Assembly (NCBI GenBank): GCA_041545745.1 | Contig: CP168152.1 | Span: 2,974,001-3,038,000 of the forward strand | DNA: 64,000 nucleotides | Origin: Stenotrophomonas indicatrix | GTDB taxonomy: Bacteria > Pseudomonadota > Gammaproteobacteria > Xanthomonadales > Xanthomonadaceae | Direction: 5' to 3' | Part shown: piece after piece, positions 42,040 through 50,100 of the stretch | How the letters are laid out: every line of letters starts with the position of its first letter | Numbering within the stretch: position 1 is the stretch's first letter | The notes under the pieces: model-generated | Databases searched by the model: none | What the model was told of the DNA's origin: nothing | What the model saw: only the letters and a program-made list of their open reading frames with translations | Position numbers and translations under genes: made by a program

Positions 42040-45000
42040 TTACTTTTCCTTGCGTTCGGCACGGCGCACCGCGCTCGGCACATCGATCTCGACCCGTGCC
42101 GGCAACTGGTGCACATGCAGCTCGTTGTTGATCCATTCCACCGCCTCGCCGTTGACCGTCGCCTGGCCCGGCTCGCCTGCATACGGCCATGGCAGCACCA
42201 CGCCGCCGGCCGGCGGCACCAGGCCAGGCTGCACGTCCAGCACCAGCTGCTTGTCGCTGCGCTGCAGGCGATAGTTGAGCTGCCCTTGCGGCGTGCGCAG
42301 GCCCTGCACGGCGATGCCGTTGCCCTGCAGCCACGCCACCGGGATACCGGCGGCGAGCACCAGTGCTTCATCCGCGTCGCGGTTGTAGGCAAACATGTCC
42401 AGCGCCGAACGGACGAAGTCCGATGCGACCCACGCATGCGGCAGGTCACCCACAAAGAACGGCTTGCGCGGCGTACGCGAGACCACCTCTGCCCACTGGT
42501 TCCAGGCCTGCGGCGCGCGATCCTTGAAGAAGAACTCGGTGGCCTGCCAGGCGCGATCGCGCCAGCCCAGGCGCACGAACGCGGCGACGTTGCGCCATTC
42601 GTACGGCGTGTAGTCCTTCCATTCGCGCTTGCCATCGCGGCGCGCGACGAATTCGTTCCAGTAACGCTGGAAGGTCGCGTCCAGCGCCTCCTGCGGCAAC
42701 CGCCCCTGCTCGCCTCCCGGTGCCAACGCGATCGTGGTGGAGGTAGCGTCGAAATCACCCAGCTCGGCCGAACCCGGCAGGTAGTCGATGCGATGCTGCT
42801 GCATGGCCGCCAGCAGCGAGGACTGCAGGTCATCACGGAACTGATCGCGCGATTCGCTGATCTGCATCGCCTCGACCTTGCCCAGCTGCGCCGCCACCTG
42901 CGCGGCATCCTTGTAACCACGCAGCGCCCAGAAGTTGTCCCAGTACGAATGCATCGGCTTGGCCGAATAGCCCTCGTGGCTGATCGAGGCCGGCATCATC
43001 CCGTAGAAGGCAGGATTGCGTGCGCGGTTCTCTTCGGTGCGCTCGCTGCCCCGCAGTTGTTCCATGTAGCTGTAGGCGCCCAGCACATGTGGCCACATCT
43101 GCTCGAGGAAGGCGGTGTCGCCGGTGTAACGGCCGTATTCGGCGATGTTGTAGATCAACTCGCCGTGGCTGTCGTTCTCCGGTACCGGATCGCTGCCACG
43201 CGCATCCACGCAGCACGGCACCTTGCCGTTTTCAAACTGGTAAGGCGCATACCACGTCACGTAGTCCCGCACGGCATCGCTGCGGCCCATCCGCAGCAGG
43301 CCTTCGGAGATCATCGCGCCGTCGCGGATCCAACTGCGTGCATAGGAACGCGTGCCCGGCTGCAGGCGCGGGCCAACCCGAGAGATCAGCATGTGCGCCA
43401 CTGCGGTGCGCAGGGTTTCCACCAGCGGCTGGCCGGCAGCCGGCACCTGCAGAGTCACTGCACCCAACTTGTCGCGCCACATTGCCGCGACCTGCTGCTG
43501 CGCCTTGGCCACGTCCAGCGCTTGCGGCGCCCAGCTGCCGGTCTGTGGCAGCACGATCGCCACCTCGCGGCTCTGCCCGGGTTCGAGCTTGATCGTGTAC
43601 AGCAGCGCGCCGGACGCCATGCCGGTCGGATCCTTTACGGCGGTGGTGCCGGGCAGGTCGCCGCTGGCCAAGTGCATCGCCTCCAGCTTGCCGTCGAAGC
43701 TGCTGGCAAAGCGCGCATCCGGTACCTGCAGGGGATACAGCCGCGGCTCGCCATTGATGCGTACCAGCTGCTCGCCAACGTCCAGGCTGTCGATGCGGCT
43801 GAAGCCGCCCACCGTGTTGAGGAACTGGGTGGGTGGATTGACCTGCCACGGGCGGATCGCCAATGCCAGGGTGTATTCGTGCGGGACCTTGTCCGGATTG
43901 CTCAACCGGTAGCGCCCGATCAGCTGAGCACGTTCGGGTGTGCCCTGCACGAAGCTGGTCACCGACAGACCGGCCTTCTCGTGCACCCAGTCGACCGTGG
44001 CGATCGGCAGGTAGCGATCCTGCAGCGACTGGGTGATGGCAACGTCGGCCCAATCCAGCAACTTGCCGTCGAGGCGGATGAACGGCTCGATGCTGAAGCT
44101 GCCCTTGGCCGGCTCCAGTGCGCCGTCCTCACTGATCAACGCCTGTTCCTGGCCACCGTCCAGGCCAAGCAGGGTCCAGTACGGCTGCTCGCCAACGTAC
44201 GCACGCGGCAATGCGCCACGCGGCAGATCGGCCGCCACCGAGGACAGGAAGGCATTGGGAGTCGCGGCGAACGCCAGCGGCTTCAGGGTGATGTCACGGA
44301 TGCCGTAGCGCCAGTTCGGCCCGCCCTGCAGGTCGAAACGCACGTAGCGCGCATCGGTGTCAGGCAGTGCCAGCCAGTCGCGGCCTCCGGCACCGGCGGT
44401 CACTTCGCGCACGGTACGCCAGTCACGGCCATCCTCGGAGGTTCGCACGGTGTAACGGTTGGCCTCCAGGTCGGGCAGCCAGTCGATCACCGCACCGCCG
44501 ATCTCGCGGCTCTTGTGCAGGTCCAGGCTGATGGTCTGCTGCTTGACCCCGCCACTGATCCAGAAGGTATCGGACTTGCCGTCGATCATCCGGTCCTGCA
44601 GCGCGGTTGCGGTATCGGCGATCACCGAGGGCCGCAGCGCCGAATCATCCTGCGCGGGCAGGCCCTGCAGGGTCAGCTTGTCGAAGCACACGGTACCGCG
44701 GCCGCCGACCTTGCTGTAGATGGTGAATTCCATCGACGCGCTGCGCGTCATGTCCTTCTCTGGCGATGGCCCCCACGCCTTGTCGATCTGCCGGCGGCGG
44801 TACTCCACCGGCGTCCATGCCTTGGGGAAAGCGTAGCCGGGGCGATTGACCCACCACACGTTGTCGCCGCTGGCGTCGATCAGCTTGAACTGCAGGTCAT
44901 TGGCCGGCGAATCGCCGCGCAGCTGGAAACCGAAACGATAGTTGGCCGGGTACTCGATGTTCAGCGGGCGACGGATGCCGACGTAGCCGGAGACCTCATG

Positions 45001-45207
45001 GAAGTCGTAATCCAGGCACAGCGCACGGCCACCGCCGGCACCACTGACCGGCCGCAGCGAGCCGCTGACCTGGTCGGACAACACCAGCTTCCATGCGCTG
45101 ATGTCGTCGAAATCATCCAGCACCTTCGGCGCGGGGAGCGCCGGTGGTGCGGCGGTCGCCAGGGAAGACCACAACAGGCCCAGTCCAACGGCGATCGCAC
45201 GCTTCAT
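42040..45207 (-). CDS. Secreted multidomain (alpha/alpha)6-barrel glycoside-hydrolase-like protein with discoidin-like module
   Basis: 1055-aa exported protein. Order: signal peptide (1-19), galactose-binding-like domain (about 28-180), F5/8-type discoidin-like domain (about 200-330; includes IDGKSDTFWISGG and YVRFDLQGG), a beta-rich linker (about 370-600), and an (alpha/alpha)6 barrel (about 640-960) with RSYARSWIRDGAMI, NDSHGELIYNIAEYGRYTGD and DYTPYEWRN. The barrel resembles GH15/GH63/glycogen-debranching folds. The gene overlaps the permease stop (ATGA) and is probably in the same operon. Substrate class is inferred from neighbours; the exact GH family is not assigned. Confidence 0.82.
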   Translation of the reverse strand: MKRAIAVGLGLLWSSLATAAPPALPAPKVLDDFDDISAWKLVLSDQVSGSLRPVSGAGGGRALCLDYDFHEVSGYVGIRRPLNIEYPANYRFGFQLRGDSPANDLQFKLIDASGDNVWWVNRPGYAFPKAWTPVEYRRRQIDKAWGPSPEKDMTRSASMEFTIYSKVGGRGTVCFDKLTLQGLPAQDDSALRPSVIADTATALQDRMIDGKSDTFWISGGVKQQTISLDLHKSREIGGAVIDWLPDLEANRYTVRTSEDGRDWRTVREVTAGAGGRDWLALPDTDARYVRFDLQGGPNWRYGIRDITLKPLAFAATPNAFLSSVAADLPRGALPRAYVGEQPYWTLLGLDGGQEQALISEDGALEPAKGSFSIEPFIRLDGKLLDWADVAITQSLQDRYLPIATVDWVHEKAGLSVTSFVQGTPERAQLIGRYRLSNPDKVPHEYTLALAIRPWQVNPPTQFLNTVGGFSRIDSLDVGEQLVRINGEPRLYPLQVPDARFASSFDGKLEAMHLASGDLPGTTAVKDPTGMASGALLYTIKLEPGQSREVAIVLPQTGSWAPQALDVAKAQQQVAAMWRDKLGAVTLQVPAAGQPLVETLRTAVAHMLISRVGPRLQPGTRSYARSWIRDGAMISEGLLRMGRSDAVRDYVTWYAPYQFENGKVPCCVDARGSDPVPENDSHGELIYNIAEYGRYTGDTAFLEQMWPHVLGAYSYMEQLRGSERTEENRARNPAFYGMMPASISHEGYSAKPMHSYWDNFWALRGYKDAAQVAAQLGKVEAMQISESRDQFRDDLQSSLLAAMQQHRIDYLPGSAELGDFDATSTTIALAPGGEQGRLPQEALDATFQRYWNEFVARRDGKREWKDYTPYEWRNVAAFVRLGWRDRAWQATEFFFKDRAPQAWNQWAEVVSRTPRKPFFVGDLPHAWVASDFVRSALDMFAYNRDADEALVLAAGIPVAWLQGNGIAVQGLRTPQGQLNYRLQRSDKQLVLDVQPGLVPPAGGVVLPWPYAGEPGQATVNGEAVEWINNELHVHQLPARVEIDVPSAVRRAERKEK

Positions 45208-46040
45208 CCCTTCACGCTCCCCAGCAACAATCCTTGGATGTAGTACCGCTGCAGCACCAGGAACAGCGCCAGCACCGGAACCACGGTAACCACTGCGCCG
45301 GCCATCATCATTTCCACGTCCATGATGTGTTCGCGCGAGAGGGTGGCCAGCGCCACCGGCAAAGTGTAGTGCTCCTGGTCGGTCAACACGATCAGGGGCC
45401 ACATGAAATCGTTCCATGCGCCCATGAAGGTGAAGATCGCCAGCGTCACCAGCACCGGCTTCAGCATCGGCAGCACGATCTGGAAGAAGATCCGCAGCTC
45501 CCCTGCCCCGTCGATGCGCGCCGCTTCCAGCAGCTCATCGGGAATCGAGCGAGCGTACTGGCGCACCAGGAAGATGCCGAACACGCTGGCCAGCGCCGGC
45601 ACGATCACGCCGCCGAAACTGTTGACCAGGCCCAGCTGCTTCATCAGCAGGAACAGCGGCAGCATCGCCACCTGTGCCGGGATCACCAGCGCTGCCATCA
45701 GCACCTGGAACAGGCGCTCACGACCGACGAAGTTGAGCTTGGCGAAGGCGTAGCCGGCCATCGTGTTGAGCAGCAGCGAACCGAGGGTGATCGCCAACGA
45801 CACCAGCAGGCTGTTGGCGAAGTTGCCACCCATGCCGGTGCGCGCGAACAGCTCCGTGTAGTTGTGCGTGGTGATGCTGGACGGCAGCAGCGGCGGCGGG
45901 AAATGAGTCGCCTCACCCTGCGGCATGAACGATACCGAGAGCATCCACAGCAACGGTGCCAGGCTGACCAGGGCCAGCACCAGCAGCGCGCCGTTGATCA
46001 TCCACGGGTGCCAGCGTGACTGGCCGATTTCACGACTCAT
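45204..46040 (-). CDS. Carbohydrate ABC transporter permease (MalG type)
   Basis: 278-aa inner-membrane permease with six helices. The EAA loop, which contacts the ATPase, is ELLEAARIDGAGELRIFFQIVLP (about 175-197). N-terminal WMINGALLVLALVSLAPLLWML is helix 1. The start overlaps the stop of the first permease (ATGA), and its own stop overlaps the next gene, an unbroken coupled run. It should pair with the MalF-type permease. The sugar is unknown. Confidence 0.94.
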   Translation of the reverse strand: MSREIGQSRWHPWMINGALLVLALVSLAPLLWMLSVSFMPQGEATHFPPPLLPSSITTHNYTELFARTGMGGNFANSLLVSLAITLGSLLLNTMAGYAFAKLNFVGRERLFQVLMAALVIPAQVAMLPLFLLMKQLGLVNSFGGVIVPALASVFGIFLVRQYARSIPDELLEAARIDGAGELRIFFQIVLPMLKPVLVTLAIFTFMGAWNDFMWPLIVLTDQEHYTLPVALATLSREHIMDVEMMMAGAVVTVVPVLALFLVLQRYYIQGLLLGSVKG

Positions 46041-46918
46041 ACCAACTGCCTCTTGCGGCCAAAGCGCAGCATCACGGTGGTCACCGCCAGGATGATCAGG
46101 AACAGCAGGAACGCCACAGCCGAGGCGCGTCCCAGGTTCCACCACTTGAAGCCTTCCTCGAACATGAAATACAGCACGCTGACGGTGCTCTGCAGTGGGT
46201 CGCCGCGGGTCATCACATAGGGTTCGGCGAACAGCTGGAAGTAACCGGATACGGTGATCACCCCGACCACCAGCAGCACCGGGCCGAGCATCGGCAGGGT
46301 GATGTGCAGGAACTGCTTCCAGCGCGAGGCGCCATCGATACGCGCGGCCTCGTACAGGTCATGCGGGATCGCCTGCAGGCCAGCCAGGAAGATCACCATG
46401 TTGTAGCCGAAGTTCTTCCACACCGCGAACAGCATGATGGTCGGCATCGCCCAGTTGGGGTCGCCCAGCCAGTCGATCGGGCTGATGCCCAGGTGGCCCA
46501 GACCGTAGTTCACCAGGCCGTAGCTGGTGTGGAACAGGTAGCGCCAGATCACCGCCACCGCCACCAGCGTGGTCACCACGGGGGCGAACAGCGCCGTGCG
46601 GAACAGCGCTTTGAAGCGTGCCGCCGGGGCATTGAGCAGCATCGCCGCGCCCAGCGACACGCCGATCGACAAGGGCACGCCAATCACCACGAAATACGTG
46701 GTGTTCCACAGCGACTTCCAGAACATCGGCGTCTGCAGCAGGTCGATGTAGTTGCCGAGACCCACGAAGCGCAGGTTGCTGCTGTCGGCCAGCGCGTACA
46801 GGTCGAAGTCGGTCACGCTCAGCGCCAGCGCCGAGGCTACCGGCAGGCCGAAGAACACACCGAGCACGATCAGCGAGGGGCCGGCGAAGATCCAGCCGGC
46901 AAGCGAAGTACGTTTCAT
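46037..46918 (-). CDS. Carbohydrate ABC transporter permease (MalF type)
   Basis: 293-aa permease with six helices; it starts with GWIFAGPSLIVLGVFFGLPV as is usual for sugar permeases. The EAA loop is DLYEAARIDGASRWKQFLHITLP (about 205-227). ATG 46918 overlaps the stop of the binding-protein gene. No P-loop ATPase of this transporter is in the window, so a shared UgpC/MsmK-type ATPase encoded elsewhere must energise it. Confidence 0.94.
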   Translation of the reverse strand: MKRTSLAGWIFAGPSLIVLGVFFGLPVASALALSVTDFDLYALADSSNLRFVGLGNYIDLLQTPMFWKSLWNTTYFVVIGVPLSIGVSLGAAMLLNAPAARFKALFRTALFAPVVTTLVAVAVIWRYLFHTSYGLVNYGLGHLGISPIDWLGDPNWAMPTIMLFAVWKNFGYNMVIFLAGLQAIPHDLYEAARIDGASRWKQFLHITLPMLGPVLLVVGVITVSGYFQLFAEPYVMTRGDPLQSTVSVLYFMFEEGFKWWNLGRASAVAFLLFLIILAVTTVMLRFGRKRQLV

Positions 46919-48255
46919 TGCGGGCTCCCGGCCGCGACTGCACTGGTCGAACCCGAGGGGGGTGCGCTGCGCTGCAGGCGTTGTTGTTCATGCATCCAGC
47001 GGCGTTTGGCCAGCACCTTGTCCACGCGCTGGTCCAGCTCGGCCACGGCCTTGTCCTGCGGCAGGCCACCGCGCACCACCTGTTCGGTGACGATGCGCAT
47101 TTCCTGCACGATGCGCTCCCATTCGAGCACCTTCGGGGTCGGCTTGACCCGCTCCAGCTGGTCGCGGAACGCTGCGGCAAGCGGATCGTTGGCCAGCGAC
47201 GGCGCGTTCCAGGTGCTGCGGCGTGGCGGCAGATCTCCGATGATCGCGTGGAAGCGCGCCTGGATTTCCGGCCGCGACAGGAACTCGATCAGCTTCCAGG
47301 ACGCTTCCTTCTGCTGCGACTTGCGGAAGATCACCAGGCTGGTGCCGCCCGCGATGCCCGCGCCCGGACCATCCGGACCCGGCAGCGCGGCGGTGCCCCA
47401 TTGCCCTTCCAGTTCCTTCGGCTGCAGCTTCTTGAACTCGCGGATGTTCCAGGGGCCAGAGATGTAGAACACGTTGAAGCCGCGGAAGAATTCATCCCAG
47501 ACGTTGGAGATCTGCGTCTCGGACATCTTCGGTGCCCAGCCCTGCTCGAACATGTTGGCGTAGAAACCGAGCGTGCGGCGGAAACCGGGGCTGGAGAAAT
47601 TGCCACGGGTGTCGTCGTCACGCAGCAGCGGGTCCGGCTGCTGCAGCGCCAGCGACAGCTGCTGCTCGAATTCGTTGATCGGCATCAGCACCGCGTAGCG
47701 GTTCGGGCCCTGCATGCGCTTGATCGCGGCCATCTGCTCGTTCCATTCCGCCCACGTGCGTGGCGGATGGTCGAAGCCGGCCTTCGCCAGCAGGTCCTTG
47801 CGGTAATAGATCAGGCGGGTATCGACGTACCACGGCACGCCAACCAGCTCGTCGTGGATCACGTTGGTATCCCAGATGCCCTGGAAATAGTCCTTCGGAT
47901 CGACCACGGTGGAGCGCTGCACGAACGGCTGCAACGGGGTCAACGCGTTGAGCTCGGCGAACTCGGGCACCCAGGTGTTGCCGAGCTGGCACACGTCGGG
48001 CAGGCCATCGGCAGCGAACGCGGTCAGCAGCTTCTCGTGCGCGGCCGTCCACGGGATGTTCTGCACATCAACCTTGATGCCGGGATTTTCCGCTTCAAAT
48101 TCGTGGATCAGCTCGCTGACCACTTCGGCTTCGCGCCCCATCGCCCAGAAGCGCACGGTGGTGGTGCCCTGCTCGGAGCGCGCGCAGCCGGCCATGATCA
48201 GCGCGGCAAGTGCAGGCAATGCCCAGTGTCGCAGGCGGTGTTTCCAGTCGTGCAC
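46915..48255 (-). CDS. Extracellular sugar-binding lipoprotein (ABC solute-binding, family 1)
   Basis: 446-aa lipoprotein that captures substrate for the ABC permeases. Signal with lipobox LIMAGC (Cys about 22); mature domain begins TTTVRFWAMGREAEVV, then ENPGIKVDVQNIPW, the cluster-1 motif of sugar-binding proteins. The GTG at 48255 is chosen: it starts 4 nt after the previous stop with GGGGAAG about 7 nt upstream, and it places the signal peptide right at the N-terminus. The alternative ATG 48291 would overlap the previous gene by 30 nt. The stop overlaps the permease start. Confidence 0.9.
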   Translation of the reverse strand: MHDWKHRLRHWALPALAALIMAGCARSEQGTTTVRFWAMGREAEVVSELIHEFEAENPGIKVDVQNIPWTAAHEKLLTAFAADGLPDVCQLGNTWVPEFAELNALTPLQPFVQRSTVVDPKDYFQGIWDTNVIHDELVGVPWYVDTRLIYYRKDLLAKAGFDHPPRTWAEWNEQMAAIKRMQGPNRYAVLMPINEFEQQLSLALQQPDPLLRDDDTRGNFSSPGFRRTLGFYANMFEQGWAPKMSETQISNVWDEFFRGFNVFYISGPWNIREFKKLQPKELEGQWGTAALPGPDGPGAGIAGGTSLVIFRKSQQKEASWKLIEFLSRPEIQARFHAIIGDLPPRRSTWNAPSLANDPLAAAFRDQLERVKPTPKVLEWERIVQEMRIVTEQVVRGGLPQDKAVAELDQRVDKVLAKRRWMHEQQRLQRSAPPSGSTSAVAAGSPQ

Positions 48256-48259
48256 CTTG

Positions 48260-49864
48260 TTACTTCCCCTGGCCGGTGTTGCGGTTGGCATTGTTTTTCT
48301 GTTCCTGTGCGGCGGCCGCACGCGATTCGGCGATACCGACCGAACGTGCCGCCGCAGCCTTTTCATCCTTCTGCAGCAGCAGCGGCTGGAACTCGCCTTC
48401 CGGCGCCAGCCAGCCTCCACTGAAGCCCGCCCGTTCCAGACCCTTGCGGATGTACGGGTTCTTCTTCATCACGTCCCAGACGAAGTCGTTGCGGTAGTTG
48501 GCGATCATGGTCAGGATCGGGCCCTGGTCGATGGCGATGTAGTCGCTGGCGACCCAGCCGCGATCAGGCACCACGCGCCCGGTCTTGATCGGGATGTCGT
48601 AGCTGAAGCTGGGATTGAACGAATCCAGGAAGCCATAGCTGGAGTAGATGTAGTCGCCGTAGCGCTTGTGCATCTCCAGCGTGGCCGGAATCACTTCCTC
48701 GGGCGCGAACACGACCGAGGAGATCGCGGCGGTCGGCGCGATCGTACCGTCATCGAAATTCTCGCGCAGGCCTGCGCCGCGCGATGAGTAATGGCGGAAC
48801 TGGCGCTGCTCGCCCCGGTATTCCTGGGTGGTGTTCTGCGGACCATCACTGGCGGTGAGGCCCCACACGTTCTCGCCATATTCCTTCCAGTTCATCGGAT
48901 TGGCGATGGCGTACTCACGCTGGGCCAGCGCCGCCGAACGGCTGTTGAGGAAGTAGGTACTGCCACGCTCGCGCATGTAGGCATCCTGGATGTCGCGGAA
49001 ATCGATCCAGACGTGGCTGTACTGGTGGCCGAACAGCGGGCCGAAGGACAGGTATTCCTGACCCTGGTAGACGCCCCAGTCGTTGTCATAGGTCCGCGTC
49101 CACACCGTCCACGCGTCCGGGCTGACCGGATGGCTGGGCGAACCCAGGGCAAGGATGTAGACCATCATCGCCTCGTTGTAGCCCATCCAGTCATGGTCGA
49201 TGAAGCCGTTCTCGGGGAACCAGCCCATCGAGATCAGCGGCGCACGCTGCTGCAGCCACGGCCAGTCGACCTGCTTGTACAGGGTGTCGGCGATCTGCCG
49301 GATTTCCTTTTCGCGCGGATCGTCGCCGTCGTAGTACGACTGGGCGAACAGCACGCCCATCATCAGCAGCGCGGTGTCCACCGAGGACAGTTCCACCCAG
49401 CTGTCGTAGCGGCGCCCTTCCTGCATGTCCAGGAAGTGGTAGTAGAAACCCTTGTAACCGGCCTTGCCGGTGCGCTGCGGGCCCATCGGCACATCACGGA
49501 AGAACTTCAGGGTGGTCAGGGTGCGGTCGATCGCCTGGTTGCGGCTGACCCAGCCGTTCTCGATGCCGATCGGATAGGCGGTCAGTGCGAAGCCGACCGA
49601 GGCGATGCTGGCGAACGGCCGCGACGGATAACGGTCCGGGGTGAGGCCGTTGATCTCGTTGGTGGTATCCCAGAAGAACTGGAAGGTGCGGCGCTCGATG
49701 TCATCGAACAACGGCGGCAGCTCGGGCTTCATCGGCCGTGGCGGCGCGTCCGCCTCGATCAGGATCACCGGCGGGCGCGGCTTGGCAGGCTCCTGCTGGG
49801 CCGGTTTGCAGGCCGCGATGGCCAGGGTCATCGCAGCGGCGGTCATCAGGTGGCGTGCCTGCAT
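48260..49864 (-). CDS. GH144/glucoamylase-like lipoprotein (predicted endo-beta-1,2-glucanase type)
   Basis: 534-aa putative lipoprotein with lipobox AIAAC (Cys about 19). The body is an (alpha/alpha)6 barrel of the glycoamylase-like/GH144 type: FDDIERRTFQFFWDTTNE, PDRYPSRPFASIASVGFALTA, WFPENGFIDHDWMGYNEAMMVYILALGSP and GENVWGLTASDGP are the family's conserved blocks. Characterised GH144 members hydrolyse beta-1,2-glucan; this substrate is inferred here. GGAGG lies 9 nt before the ATG. It opens the ABC-transporter run and has a LacI-type operator 54-67 nt upstream of the start. Confidence 0.82.
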   Translation of the reverse strand: MQARHLMTAAAMTLAIAACKPAQQEPAKPRPPVILIEADAPPRPMKPELPPLFDDIERRTFQFFWDTTNEINGLTPDRYPSRPFASIASVGFALTAYPIGIENGWVSRNQAIDRTLTTLKFFRDVPMGPQRTGKAGYKGFYYHFLDMQEGRRYDSWVELSSVDTALLMMGVLFAQSYYDGDDPREKEIRQIADTLYKQVDWPWLQQRAPLISMGWFPENGFIDHDWMGYNEAMMVYILALGSPSHPVSPDAWTVWTRTYDNDWGVYQGQEYLSFGPLFGHQYSHVWIDFRDIQDAYMRERGSTYFLNSRSAALAQREYAIANPMNWKEYGENVWGLTASDGPQNTTQEYRGEQRQFRHYSSRGAGLRENFDDGTIAPTAAISSVVFAPEEVIPATLEMHKRYGDYIYSSYGFLDSFNPSFSYDIPIKTGRVVPDRGWVASDYIAIDQGPILTMIANYRNDFVWDVMKKNPYIRKGLERAGFSGGWLAPEGEFQPLLLQKDEKAAAARSVGIAESRAAAAQEQKNNANRNTGQGK

Positions 49865-49917
49865 GGCGCGGTTCCTCCGGTGGGCTGATCGATGAAAGAG
49901 CATAACGTCCAATGACC

Positions 49918-49931
49918 TGAAATCGTTTACA
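49918..49931. promoter_or_regulatory. Putative LacI-family operator upstream of the GH144 gene
   Basis: TGAAATCGTTTACA (minus strand TGTAAACGATTTCA) fits the LacI-family consensus TGNAARCGNTTNCA with a central CG. It lies between the TonB-receptor terminator and the glucanase start and matches the site at 54301 in front of the regulator gene. Confidence 0.65.
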
Positions 49932-49942
49932 AAGTGCGGTCT

Positions 49943-49963
49943 AAAAAAACCACGGAAACGTGG
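49943..49963 (-). terminator. Terminator of the TonB-dependent receptor gene
   Basis: Stem CCACG (49950-49954)/CGTGG (49959-49963), loop GAAA, followed on the minus strand by seven U (49943-49949). Short stem but a full U-tract. Confidence 0.75.
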
Positions 49964-49980
49964 CCGGTGACACCGCGATC

Positions 49981-50044
49981 ATTGCCCACGCCATTGCCCC
50001 CCTGTCTGGCAATGGCGTGGGCAATGGACCGGCCCGGGGGCCGG
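49981..50044. repeat. Large hairpins between receptor and glucanase genes
   Basis: Perfect 18-bp arms ATTGCCCACGCCATTGCC (49981-49998)/GGCAATGGCGTGGGCAAT (50008-50025), followed by CCGGCCCGGGGGCCGG (50029-50044). They may stabilise the receptor mRNA 3' end ahead of the terminator. Confidence 0.75.
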
Positions 50045-50100
50045 CCATTGCCGGTGCCGCTGGCGAACCGGCGGCACCATGTTGCATCAATTGCCTGTGA

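Noticed and set aside
42109..45243. 1044-codon plus-strand frame opposite the 1055-aa gene
   Set aside because: Composition is His/Arg/Gln/Ala-rich with no recognisable domain; the minus strand gives a signal peptide and known folds and fits the operon overlaps.
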